Assembly: GCA_045531455.1 (NCBI GenBank)
Contig: JAZSEA010000058.1
Span: 1 to 52,032 of the forward strand
Reading direction: 5' to 3'
DNA length: 52,032 nucleotides
DNA from: CAG-390 sp045531455
Lineage (GTDB): Bacteria > Bacillota > Clostridia > Oscillospirales > CAG-272
Both the position numbers and the translations under genes were made by a program. Positions 8,697-16,146 of this stretch are shown here, piece after piece. The notes beneath the pieces are model-generated. The model did no database searches. It had not been told where the DNA came from and was given only the letters and a program-made list of their open reading frames with translations. Each line of letters opens with the position of its first letter. The first letter of the stretch is position 1.

Positions 8697-8800
8697 ATTC
8701 AGAACCTATATCTGCGCGCATAATTGGGTAATATAATAAAATGCGGATGTCGCGCGCAGATTTTAGGTGTTGCGGAGCAACACCTAGAGGTTCTGAATCC
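8695..8800. repeat. three-stem inverted repeat element with tRNA-like ends
   Basis: Outer arms GGATTCAGAACCT (8695-8707) and AGGTTCTGAATCC (8788-8800) pair over 13 bp. Inside are a second stem, ATCTGCGCGC (8710-8719) with GCGCGCAGAT (8752-8761), and a third, AGGTGTTGC (8765-8773) with GCAACACCT (8777-8785). Together they fold as a three-way junction. The left end with its flank (GACGGGATTCAGAACCT) matches the T-arm of the neighbouring tRNA gene (GACGGGATTCGAACCT, 8859-8874) except for one inserted A. It could be a small non-autonomous mobile element or a structured RNA. Confidence 0.75.
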
Positions 8801-8810
8801 ATACAACTAA

Positions 8811-8847
8811 AAAAACAATAGGGAGGCGGATGCCTCCCTATTGTTTT
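8811..8847 (-). terminator. terminator of tRNA-Thr
   Basis: ACAATAGGGAGGC pairs with GCCTCCCTATTGT around a short loop, with a T tract on the minus strand. It begins directly after the encoded CCA end of the tRNA. Confidence 0.8.
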
Positions 8848-8923
8848 TGGAGCTGGTGACGGGATTCGAACCTGCGACCTGCTGATTACGAATCAGCTGC
8901 ACTACCGGCTGTGCTACACCAGC
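8848..8923 (-). tRNA. tRNA-Thr (anticodon CGT)
   Basis: On the minus strand the gene starts GCTGGTG at 8923 and the acceptor stem closes with CACCAGC, discriminator T and an encoded CCA (76 nt). The anticodon stem GCTGA/TCAGC encloses the loop TTCGTAA, giving anticodon CGT, which reads ACG (Thr). The T-arm region reads CAGGTTCGAATCC. It has its own promoter and terminator. Confidence 0.95.
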
Positions 8924-8932
8924 GACTGTAAT

Positions 8933-8961
8933 ATTATATCACATATATATAAATTTTTCAA
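8933..8961 (-). promoter_or_regulatory. promoter of tRNA-Thr
   Basis: Minus strand: TTGAAA (8961-8956), a 17-bp spacer ending TGTGA, then TATAAT (8938-8933), ten bases upstream of the tRNA 5' end. Confidence 0.75.
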
Positions 8962-9010
8962 GTCTTTTTTTGAATTTTTATTTTTTTCTTTTCTTTTTAC
9001 CGATTTTTCC

Positions 9011-9039
9011 TTGACTATTTACAAAATATATAGTATCAT
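9011..9039 (+). promoter_or_regulatory. promoter of the phosphoesterase-rsmA operon
   Basis: TTGACT (9011-9016), a 17-bp spacer and TATCAT (9034-9039), 43 bp before the start codon. Confidence 0.55.
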
Positions 9040-9082
9040 ATATTATGTATAACTAAATTCTATCCACACACGGAGAATATAA

Positions 9083-9841
9083 ATGAAAATTGGATTTTTT
9101 TCCGACCTTCATTGCGGAAGGGAAGAAATTACTAACAACAACCGTTATCCCTCGCGTTCACTCGGAAAGCTGCAAAAGCTTCTTCTTGATTTTGAAAACA
9201 TCGGCGTTGATCTCGCGATCTGCCTTGGTGACGTTATAAACGGAAGCGTCAGCCGTGCGGACGATATCGAGCATCTTTCGCGCGTGGCTAAGGTCATCCG
9301 CGACAGCTCGGTTCCCGTTCTCGTTATGCAGGGTAATCACGATTTCAAGAATCTCGACGACGATACCTTCTATCGCATCTCGGATTTTGTCCGCCCGCCC
9401 TTCGTTTGCCGCGCGGATGAGGTGAATCTCATCTTCCTCGATGCCAATTATTGCTCGGACGGTACGCGCTACGGCAGCGGCGTCAAGTATAATTGGAAGG
9501 ATACATATATCCCCGCCGACCAGATCGAGGCTCTGCGCGAGGTCTTTCTGAACGCTCCCGAGGGCAGCCGTTTCTGGATACTCTGCCACCAATGCCTTGA
9601 TATCGGCGTTGAGGAGCGACATATCGTAAACAATGCCGACGAGGTCCTTTCAGTCATCGGAAACGAGGGACGCGGAATGGTCGAGTTCGTGATCTGCGGA
9701 CATTACCATCCGGGCGGCTACAGCATCGACATCGGCACCGAATTCGTGACACTTCCCGCCGTTTGCACGGGCAAGGAATTCAATCCCGGCACGGCGCTCA
9801 TACTCGACACAGCACATAAACCGAATAAGGGGTTAATATGA
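9083..9841 (+). CDS. calcineurin-like metallophosphoesterase
   Basis: Cytoplasmic two-metal phosphoesterase of 252 residues with no signal peptide. Family motifs appear in order: SDLHCG (residues 7-12), LGDVINGS (about 46), GNHDF (about 85), a His in LCHQ (about 174) and GHYHPGG (about 206). The substrate is unknown; relatives act on nucleic acids, cyclic nucleotides or phosphate esters. The start has GGAGA seven bases upstream. Its stop overlaps the rsmA start by four bases (ATGA), so the two are translationally coupled and cotranscribed. Confidence 0.85.
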   Translation: MKIGFFSDLHCGREEITNNNRYPSRSLGKLQKLLLDFENIGVDLAICLGDVINGSVSRADDIEHLSRVAKVIRDSSVPVLVMQGNHDFKNLDDDTFYRISDFVRPPFVCRADEVNLIFLDANYCSDGTRYGSGVKYNWKDTYIPADQIEALREVFLNAPEGSRFWILCHQCLDIGVEERHIVNNADEVLSVIGNEGRGMVEFVICGHYHPGGYSIDIGTEFVTLPAVCTGKEFNPGTALILDTAHKPNKGLI

Positions 9842-10707
9842 ATCTTTGTGACATCAGAACAATAAAAGATACAATGGCAATGTTCGGTCTGACCTTCCGC
9901 AAGGAATTCGGACAGAACTTTCTGACCGACCGCGAGGTCGTTGCCGAGATCGCGGAATCCTGCGGCGGACCCAATACAAAGACCGTCCTCGAGATCGGTG
10001 CGGGTTGCGGCTCGCTGACACATGAGCTTGCACTCAGATACGAAAACGTCGTAGCTCTCGAGATCGACCGCGGACTCATCCCGCTTCTCAAATACACCCT
10101 CGGCGAGCACAGAAATATCAAGGTCATCAACGCAGACGTAATGAAGACCGATATTCCCGAACTCCTCGGAGACGCATTTGAGAAGGGCGGAGTTTCGGTC
10201 TGCGCAAATCTGCCCTATTATATCACGACTCCGATCCTCCTTGAGCTTCTCGATTCGCGTCTGCCCTTCGACAGCATCACGGTCATGATCCAGTCCGAGG
10301 TCGCGGACAGGCTCTGTGCGCTTCCGGGCACTCCGAATTACGGCTCTGTCACGGCGTATCTCAATTATTTCGGAACCTGTAAGAAGCTTATGAAGGTTCC
10401 CGCGGGCAAGTTCCTGCCTCCTCCCAAGGTCGATTCTGCCGTAGTACGCATCGATCTTTACCGCGACCGTCCCTGCAAGCCCGCGGACGAGAAGATCTTC
10501 TTCCGTACAATGCGCGCGGCTTTCGAGCAGAGAAGAAAGACTCTCCCCAACGCGCTTTCCGCAGGCTTTGGCGAGATCTCCAAGGCCGAGATCACCGATG
10601 CCATCCTTTCTTGCGGATTTGATGCAAATATCCGCGGCGAGAGACTGTCGGTCTCCGAATTCTGCGCTCTTTCGGACAAACTCACGGAGCTTATCAAAAG
10701 CAAGTAA
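9838..10707 (+). CDS. rsmA: 16S rRNA dimethyladenosine transferase RsmA (KsgA)
   Basis: Dimethylates two adjacent adenines in the 3' terminal helix of 16S rRNA during 30S assembly, using S-adenosylmethionine. The 289-residue length fits the family. Visible motifs are KEFGQNFLTD at the N-terminus, the SAM loop VLEIGAGCGSLT, ALEIDRG, the catalytic NLPYYITTP and MIQSEVADR. It follows the phosphoesterase with a four-base overlap and is followed after 13 bases by two membrane-protein genes. Many Firmicutes instead place rsmA next to tatD and rnmV, so the neighbourhood here is different. Confidence 0.96.
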   Translation: MNLCDIRTIKDTMAMFGLTFRKEFGQNFLTDREVVAEIAESCGGPNTKTVLEIGAGCGSLTHELALRYENVVALEIDRGLIPLLKYTLGEHRNIKVINADVMKTDIPELLGDAFEKGGVSVCANLPYYITTPILLELLDSRLPFDSITVMIQSEVADRLCALPGTPNYGSVTAYLNYFGTCKKLMKVPAGKFLPPPKVDSAVVRIDLYRDRPCKPADEKIFFRTMRAAFEQRRKTLPNALSAGFGEISKAEITDAILSCGFDANIRGERLSVSEFCALSDKLTELIKSK

Positions 10708-10720
10708 TTAATGGTGAAAT

Positions 10721-11038
10721 ATGAATAATAACGAATTTCAAAGAACAGAAAATCTGCCCTTTGAGATAGACGAGACAAAAAAGAGGCGCAAGCCGAAGAA
10801 TAAAAGGGATCATAAGAAGGTGATCGTCATCCGCTCTCTTATCTCGGTCGCGCTCTCGCTTCTCCTCGTCTTCTCGCTGTCGTGGACCCTGCTTTATACG
10901 ATCGTCCACGGTCCCAGCGAGCAGATGCGCGATCGCTTCGTTAAGGAAGCTTACGAAAAGCCGTCTACAAGCTGGATCCCCCATCTCGTTCTTCCTGCGG
11001 ACGAGATCGACTCGATAATCGAGGCGGAGGGCGAATGA
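10721..11038 (+). CDS. small single-pass membrane protein of unknown function
   Basis: 105 residues: a charged, Lys/Arg-rich cytoplasmic part (about 1-45, with KKRRKPKNKRDHKK), one hydrophobic segment (about 46-68) and a short extracytoplasmic tail rich in acidic residues. I recognise no family. GGTGAA precedes the ATG. The next gene begins one base after its stop codon, and both are one-helix membrane proteins, so they may form a pair. Confidence 0.7.
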   Translation: MNNNEFQRTENLPFEIDETKKRRKPKNKRDHKKVIVIRSLISVALSLLLVFSLSWTLLYTIVHGPSEQMRDRFVKEAYEKPSTSWIPHLVLPADEIDSIIEAEGE

Positions 11039-11039
11039 T

Positions 11040-12242
11040 ATGGCAATGAAAATGAATAACGGAATGACGAAGGGCAGACTGATCTTCATCTGCACCTGGC
11101 TTGGGATCTTTGCCGCGGCATTCCTGATCTGGGCTGCCGTACTCGGCGGTGTTAACAAGGATCTGGCAAAATATGAGGAATATCAGCCGGTATACGCGGC
11201 TGACGAAGCCTTCCGCGAGTATTTCAAGGAGACCGATGCCGCCACGATCGCGGGCTACAGCAAGCTTCCTCTCCTTAAATATGACAAAGCGGACGCTATT
11301 GAGACCTATCTTGAGGACCTCCTCTCGACAGGCGAGCTTACTTGTATAGAGGCGGCATCCGAAGACGGATCTGTTTGCTATAAGGTAATGGCTGACGGCG
11401 AGGTCTTTGCGGGCTTTACCGTAATCGAGGACGAGGACTCGAAGGAGATCTTCGGCAGACGCGGATACACGATCGGTGAGGTATACCTCCTGATCAAGCC
11501 GAAATACGAGGCGAATATCATCGCGCCGAAAAATGCCGTCGTAAAGATCAACGGCGTGGTCGTTGAAGATGATATGCGAGTAGGCGACTACAAGGAGCTC
11601 GAGGACGCGGAATATTTCCCCGCGGACGATCCCGATGCGCGTCTTATGGCTGTTTATCACGTCGATGGTTTCTTTACTGCTCCCGAGGTCACCGTAACCA
11701 ACAAGGCGGGCAATATCGCATACGGTGTTGAACTTGACAGAACGAATTCGCTTTACGATACCGAATACTCATACCGCACCGTGCTTTCCGAGATCTATAA
11801 CGGCACCTTTGTTGAGCCCGATGTCCCGATCGTGACTCCGGGGCCCGACAATACGGATAAGGAAGTTCCGCACTCGGATTTTCTTTACGAGGCTCTGACG
11901 ATCTATGAAAAGTATACCCGTCTGACAAATGAAGAAAACGATCAGGCGGCGTGGCGCGTGCTTTCCTTCTTCAAGCCGGGAACCGAAATCTATTCGGTCA
12001 TAATGAGCTATTATAACGATTCGAATTTCTTCCCGGATAACTATGAATTTTCCGAGGTGAAGATAAGCGATTTTGCGTGGACCGATGCCACGGAGAAGAG
12101 CTTTACCTGCACCTATGAGATGAAGGCGGTAATGTGGGTCAGCGGAAAGGACAATAAGGTCACCGAGACCATCCGCTACTTCGTCGAGGTCGACGTCTCG
12201 GGCTCAAAGCCGCTTATAGTTACACTTAGAAAGACAAACTGA
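11040..12242 (+). CDS. membrane-anchored extracytoplasmic protein of unknown function
   Basis: 400 residues with one N-terminal membrane helix (about 12-36) and a large outward-facing acidic domain. The middle (about 150-240) has beta-rich stretches such as VVKINGVVVEDD, and the C-terminal part (about 290-400) resembles an NTF2-like or DUF-type fold only loosely. I do not recognise the family. Start candidates are the ATG at 11040 and in-frame ATGs at codons 3 and 9. It is the last gene of the operon beginning with the phosphoesterase at 9083, and a strong terminator follows. Confidence 0.7.
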   Translation: MAMKMNNGMTKGRLIFICTWLGIFAAAFLIWAAVLGGVNKDLAKYEEYQPVYAADEAFREYFKETDAATIAGYSKLPLLKYDKADAIETYLEDLLSTGELTCIEAASEDGSVCYKVMADGEVFAGFTVIEDEDSKEIFGRRGYTIGEVYLLIKPKYEANIIAPKNAVVKINGVVVEDDMRVGDYKELEDAEYFPADDPDARLMAVYHVDGFFTAPEVTVTNKAGNIAYGVELDRTNSLYDTEYSYRTVLSEIYNGTFVEPDVPIVTPGPDNTDKEVPHSDFLYEALTIYEKYTRLTNEENDQAAWRVLSFFKPGTEIYSVIMSYYNDSNFFPDNYEFSEVKISDFAWTDATEKSFTCTYEMKAVMWVSGKDNKVTETIRYFVEVDVSGSKPLIVTLRKTN

Positions 12243-12248
12243 TAAATG

Positions 12249-12280
12249 AAACAGTCTCCGACTCGGAGACTGTTTTATTT
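12249..12280 (+). terminator. terminator of the rsmA operon
   Basis: AAACAGTCTCCG (12249-12260) pairs with CGGAGACTGTTT (12264-12275) around ACT and is followed by T-rich sequence. Confidence 0.85.
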
Positions 12281-12303
12281 ATTATATTTTTAATTATTTA
12301 ATG

Positions 12304-12332
12304 TTGCTTTTTGTCGAATAATGTGATATAAT
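12304..12332 (+). promoter_or_regulatory. promoter of the MBOAT-SGNH operon
   Basis: TTGCTT (12304-12309), a 17-bp spacer ending TGTGA, then TATAAT (12327-12332). Confidence 0.6.
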
Positions 12333-12367
12333 TTAAAATTGAGATTCTATCACTATAGGAGGTGCGC

Positions 12368-13783
12368 ATGACTTTTTACAGTCCGGGATTTATTTTCATT
12401 TTCCTTCCCGTTTTTATTGTAATATATATGCTGCTCGGGCAAAAAATGCGCGCTCCCGTGCTCTTTTTCGGCAGTCTTGTGTTTTATTGGTTCGCCTCGG
12501 GCGGAAGCCTTATGGCGATGGCTGTCATTCTGAGCTTGCTTCTTTTTAACTACGCCGCGGGTCTCTTTATCGGTATCGCGGAGGGAAGAGCAAGGACCTC
12601 GCTTTACGCCTTTTGTGCAATAATCGACGCGCTTGCGCTTCTGTCTCCGAAGGTGATCGAGATCGTGTCGGGCTCATTTGGCTCGATCCTTCCCGCGGAG
12701 CTTTCATTTGCCGCACCTGTCGGATTCAGCTTTTATATGTTCAAGAATATGTCCTATCTACGGCAGGTCTACGATAAAAAGGTCGCCTCCGAGCTTTCTT
12801 TCCTTTTCTTCGGCGCATACAGCATAAACTTTGCGCAGGTGCTCAGCGGACCTATCCAAAGCTATTCGGATTTCAAGGCGAGTATTGAAAAGGGAAGAGC
12901 GAACCTTTCCTCGATCAACGGCGGAATGTACGAGTTTATCATCGGACTCGCGCTTAAGATACTGCTTGCCGACCGTATAATCAGAGTGTGGACGGCGGGG
13001 CTTTACGGTATCAACAGCATCGGTGCCGATTCGATCTCCACGCCCCTTGCCTGGCTCGGATTTATCTCCTTCCCGCTCTATCTCTATTTTGAATTCTACG
13101 GCTACTCTCTTATGTCCCGCGGTATCGGAATGATGCTCGGATATGAGACACCCGATAACTTCACTCACCCCTATATGTCGCGCTCGGTCAGCGAATTCTG
13201 GCGCAGATGGCATATGACCCTTGGCGAATGGTTCAAGGAAAATATCTATTTTCCGCTCGGCGGAAGCAGATGTCCGATGCCGCGCACGCTTTTCAATCTT
13301 TGCATCGTATGGCTATGCACGGGCGTGTGGCACGCTCTCTGCTTTGACGGAAACGGAATCAATTTTATGCTCTGGGCGGCATTCCTTTTGGTATTCATTC
13401 TGCTTGAAAAGCTCGGAGTGCTGAATTTCATTACGAAAAACAGCATCCTCTCGCATATTTATCTGCCGGTTGTCATCCTCTTTTCCTGGGTGATATTCAA
13501 TCCCAATCTCGCGACGCTTGCTGACCTCGGCAGCTATTTCTCGAGACTTATCCCCATCCTCGGAGATATTCCCGAGTACATCAATCCGAGCGATTGGCTC
13601 GTACATATCAAGGACGTTGGCGCGTATATTGCCGTCGGCTTGATCTTCTTAACACCTCTGCCCCGAAGAATATATGAAAGTATCAGATGCCGCAAGCTGA
13701 TCTGCGTGATCCTTATGCTCATCCTTTTCTGGCTCTCGGTATATATGATATTCGTCGAGGGCGCAAATCCCATGGTCTATTGA
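12368..13783 (+). CDS. MBOAT-family membrane O-acyltransferase (AlgI/DltB-like)
   Basis: A polytopic membrane protein of 471 residues that moves an acyl group, usually acetyl or D-alanyl, across the membrane onto an extracellular polymer. Family signatures are SEFWRRWHMTLGEWFKENIY followed by FPLGGSR, and the invariant His region CTGVWHALCF. AGGAGG (12357-12362) lies five bases before the ATG at 12368; a GTG two codons earlier overlaps the Shine-Dalgarno sequence and is unlikely. It is followed after 17 bases by an SGNH hydrolase. An MBOAT next to an SGNH protein is the usual layout of cell-surface O-acetylation systems such as AlgI with AlgJ/X or PatA with PatB. The target polymer is unknown. 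Confidence 0.9.
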   Translation: MTFYSPGFIFIFLPVFIVIYMLLGQKMRAPVLFFGSLVFYWFASGGSLMAMAVILSLLLFNYAAGLFIGIAEGRARTSLYAFCAIIDALALLSPKVIEIVSGSFGSILPAELSFAAPVGFSFYMFKNMSYLRQVYDKKVASELSFLFFGAYSINFAQVLSGPIQSYSDFKASIEKGRANLSSINGGMYEFIIGLALKILLADRIIRVWTAGLYGINSIGADSISTPLAWLGFISFPLYLYFEFYGYSLMSRGIGMMLGYETPDNFTHPYMSRSVSEFWRRWHMTLGEWFKENIYFPLGGSRCPMPRTLFNLCIVWLCTGVWHALCFDGNGINFMLWAAFLLVFILLEKLGVLNFITKNSILSHIYLPVVILFSWVIFNPNLATLADLGSYFSRLIPILGDIPEYINPSDWLVHIKDVGAYIAVGLIFLTPLPRRIYESIRCRKLICVILMLILFWLSVYMIFVEGANPMVY

Positions 13784-13800
13784 CCCGAAAGGAGACCGAT

Positions 13801-14844
13801 TTGAAAAATAATAATCCCGACGGCGGTCTTCTTACGATCTGCCTGTTGATGACCCTCGTGGTTGCCATAGCCGCGGGACTCCTCATCTCCGCCGACAGCA
13901 TGAATCCGATAGAAACGCTGATGTTCTTCGTCCGCGACGGATTTACGACCACGGAGGATAACGGCGGTGCTGACGTGCTTGAAGGCGAGGATACCGAACC
14001 CGGCTTCATAGTTCCCGATATATCTTTCCCCTCGGTTACTACCGAAGAGGAGATCACCGCTCCCGAAACAACGCTCACTCCCGAGGTATCGACAGATCCT
14101 CCCGAGACGACAAGACCGAATACGAATCCTCCCGAGACTACCAAAAAGCCTCCCGAAACTACGGTAAGACCGCCCGAGACTACGGTAAGACCTCCCGAAA
14201 CCACGGTTAAGCCCCCGGAGACTACGCTAAGCCCCACCGACACGACCAAGCCTCCCGTCAGCGACGAGGAATATTTCTCGGATACCCTCTTCCTTGGCGA
14301 CTCGAGAACCGTCGGCTTTGCGCTCTATGCCCGAATCCCGAACGTGACCTATTTCGCGCGTACGTCGATGAACGTCTCGAACGTATTTGACGACAAGCCA
14401 TCCGAGACCTCGGATACAAAATCCTATGCAAATCTTTCGGAGCTTCTGACCGAAAAGAAATTCGAAAGGATATATATCCTCCTCGGTATCAACGAGATCG
14501 GATATTCTTATACCTGGATCATCAATAATTATTCCAAGACTCTTGAGTATATCAGAATGTATCAGCCCGATGCCAAGATCATTCTTCAGTCTAATATGCA
14601 CGTTACGAAGAAGAAGTCGGATGCAAATCCGAGCACGTTCTCGAACTCAAGGATCGATGAGCTTAACAGCCGTATTTCAAAGCTTGCAGACGGCAAAAAC
14701 GTATATTACCTCGGATTTGAGCAGATCTTCGACGGTGCGGACGGCGCAATGAGCTCGGATTATTCGGGTGACGGAGTACATCTCTACGGCAAGTGCTATA
14801 AGCTCTGGCGCGATTGGATACTCGAAAACGGAAAAATATATTAA
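13801..14844 (+). CDS. membrane-anchored SGNH/GDSL hydrolase with PPETT-repeat linker
   Basis: 347 residues. An N-terminal membrane helix (about 9-29) is followed by a Pro/Thr/Glu-rich linker (about 75-150) with repeated PPETT units, then an SGNH catalytic domain (about 155-347). Catalytic blocks are LFLGDSRTVG (nucleophile Ser), LLGINEIG (Gly/Asn block) and SGDGVHL (Asp and His). It starts at TTG 13801, six bases after AAAGGAG; no ATG in this frame has such a site. The linker probably spans the cell wall and places the esterase/acyltransferase domain near the polymer served by the adjacent MBOAT protein. Confidence 0.87.
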   Translation: MKNNNPDGGLLTICLLMTLVVAIAAGLLISADSMNPIETLMFFVRDGFTTTEDNGGADVLEGEDTEPGFIVPDISFPSVTTEEEITAPETTLTPEVSTDPPETTRPNTNPPETTKKPPETTVRPPETTVRPPETTVKPPETTLSPTDTTKPPVSDEEYFSDTLFLGDSRTVGFALYARIPNVTYFARTSMNVSNVFDDKPSETSDTKSYANLSELLTEKKFERIYILLGINEIGYSYTWIINNYSKTLEYIRMYQPDAKIILQSNMHVTKKKSDANPSTFSNSRIDELNSRISKLADGKNVYYLGFEQIFDGADGAMSSDYSGDGVHLYGKCYKLWRDWILENGKIY

Positions 14845-14861
14845 AAAATAACAATTTGTTC

Positions 14862-14890
14862 TTGATTTTTAATATTATTGATGCTATAAT
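14862..14890 (+). promoter_or_regulatory. promoter of the SLC13-like permease gene
   Basis: TTGATT (14862-14867), a 17-bp spacer and TATAAT (14885-14890). Confidence 0.65.
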
Positions 14891-14900
14891 ATCGCTTGTG

Positions 14901-14931
14901 TTTTGCACACCCCATGATGGGGTGTGCAAAA
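14901..14931. promoter_or_regulatory. 14-bp perfect palindrome in the permease 5' leader
   Basis: TTTTGCACACCCCA (14901-14914) and TGGGGTGTGCAAAA (14918-14931) are exact reverse complements around TGA. The palindrome starts about 10 bases after the -10 box and ends 15 bases before the Shine-Dalgarno sequence. No T tract follows, so an operator or a 5' leader hairpin is more likely than a terminator. Confidence 0.65.
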
Positions 14932-14955
14932 ATTTGTGTAAATTCGGAGAGAAAA

Positions 14956-16107
14956 ATGAATTCTGCTCATGCAAAACGCGCACCCCGACTTCATCTGCCT
15001 CATATCGATATACTGCCCTTCATCAAGAAGAATGCAGTAGTGCTGATCGCGTTCTGCGCGGCTTTGGTCACCTCGCTGATCGTTCCGCCCGATGCCGAAT
15101 ACGCGGGATATCTTGATTTCAAGACCCTGACCTGCCTTTTCTGCGTACTCGCGGTCGTATGCGCGCTGAAGAATATCAATTTCTTCTATATGCTCGCGCG
15201 TAAGATCGTTCAGTGCTTCAAGACGGCAAAGATCAGTATCCTCGCGCTCGTTTACATAACCTTTATCGGCTCGATGCTGATCGCGAACGATATGGCTCTG
15301 CTGACGTTTTTGCCTCTCGGATACTTCGTTCTTTCCTCTACGGGAAAAGAGAAGTATATGGCGTTCACGTTCATTATGCAGAACATCGCCGCAAACCTCG
15401 GAGGAATGCTCACCCCCTTCGGAAATCCGCAGAATCTTTATCTCTACTCCTTCTTTAATATCCCCACGGGCGAGTTTATGTCGATCATGGCACTGCCCTT
15501 CATCCTCGCGGTTTCGCTGATAACGATCTGCTGTCTCATCTTCGTCAAGAACGAGCCGATGGAGATCGGTGACGAAAAGATCGAGCTCAACTTCAAGAAG
15601 ACGCTCATTTACCTTGCGCTCTTCGCGCTTTCGATCGCGATCGTTTTCAGAGGAATTCCTTATTTCATCGGACTCCTCGTCATCCCTCCCGTACTTATTT
15701 TTTTGGACCGAAAGGCACTAAAGGACGTTGACTACGGACTTCTGCTGACCTTCGTGTTCTTCTTCATCTTTGCGGGAAATATGGCGCGTATCGATATCGT
15801 ACGCGATTTCCTCTCGTGGCTTCTCGATAAGAACACTCTCCTTGTAAGCACCCTTTCCTGCCAGTTTATCAGTAACGTCCCCTCCGCAATCCTCCTTTCG
15901 CAGTTCACGGATAACTACGCAGATCTACTCGTCGGTGTAAATATCGGCGGTACGGGCACTCTTATCGCCTCTCTCGCAAGCCTTATCACATTCAAGGAAT
16001 ACGTAAGACACAACCCCGGCAAAACTCTGAAGTATATCGTCACCTTCTCGGCGTTCAACTTCGGATTCCTTGCAATCCTTACCGCGGTTATGATGATTAT
16101 CAAATAA
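14956..16107 (+). CDS. SLC13/ArsB-type anion permease
   Basis: Polytopic membrane protein of 383 residues with about 10-11 hydrophobic segments. The pattern IANDMALLTFLPLG, then TPFGNPQNLYLYS, and in the second half QFISNVPSAILLS, is the paired-repeat signature of the ion-transporter superfamily containing SLC13, ArsB and NhaD. The transported ion (dicarboxylate, sulfate, arsenite or sodium) cannot be assigned. The ATG at 14956 has GGAGA at 14946-14950; upstream in-frame codons lie in the palindromic leader and are rejected. It is monocistronic. Confidence 0.83.
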   Translation: MNSAHAKRAPRLHLPHIDILPFIKKNAVVLIAFCAALVTSLIVPPDAEYAGYLDFKTLTCLFCVLAVVCALKNINFFYMLARKIVQCFKTAKISILALVYITFIGSMLIANDMALLTFLPLGYFVLSSTGKEKYMAFTFIMQNIAANLGGMLTPFGNPQNLYLYSFFNIPTGEFMSIMALPFILAVSLITICCLIFVKNEPMEIGDEKIELNFKKTLIYLALFALSIAIVFRGIPYFIGLLVIPPVLIFLDRKALKDVDYGLLLTFVFFFIFAGNMARIDIVRDFLSWLLDKNTLLVSTLSCQFISNVPSAILLSQFTDNYADLLVGVNIGGTGTLIASLASLITFKEYVRHNPGKTLKYIVTFSAFNFGFLAILTAVMMIIK

Positions 16108-16142
16108 AAATGAAACGGAACGTCCGAGGACGTTCCGTTTCA
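16107..16142 (-). terminator. terminator between convergent genes
   Basis: TGAAACGGAACGTCC (16111-16125) pairs with GGACGTTCCGTTTCA (16128-16142). On the minus strand the hairpin is followed by TTTTTATTT, so it mainly ends the dehydrogenase transcript, whose stop codon is only four bases away. It may also act on the permease transcript. Confidence 0.8.
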
Positions 16143-16146
16143 TGTA

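Noticed and set aside
8555..8800. CRISPR array
   Set aside because: The constant part is only seven bases, the variable parts are palindromes of 14-21 bases, and no cas genes are present.
8505..9082. Prophage or integrative element inserted at tRNA-Thr
   Set aside because: No integrase or phage gene lies on either side; only small repeats are present.
16111..16142. Hairpin between the permease and dehydrogenase genes as a riboswitch
   Set aside because: It is a simple perfect stem with a T tract on the minus strand, four bases from a stop codon: a terminator.
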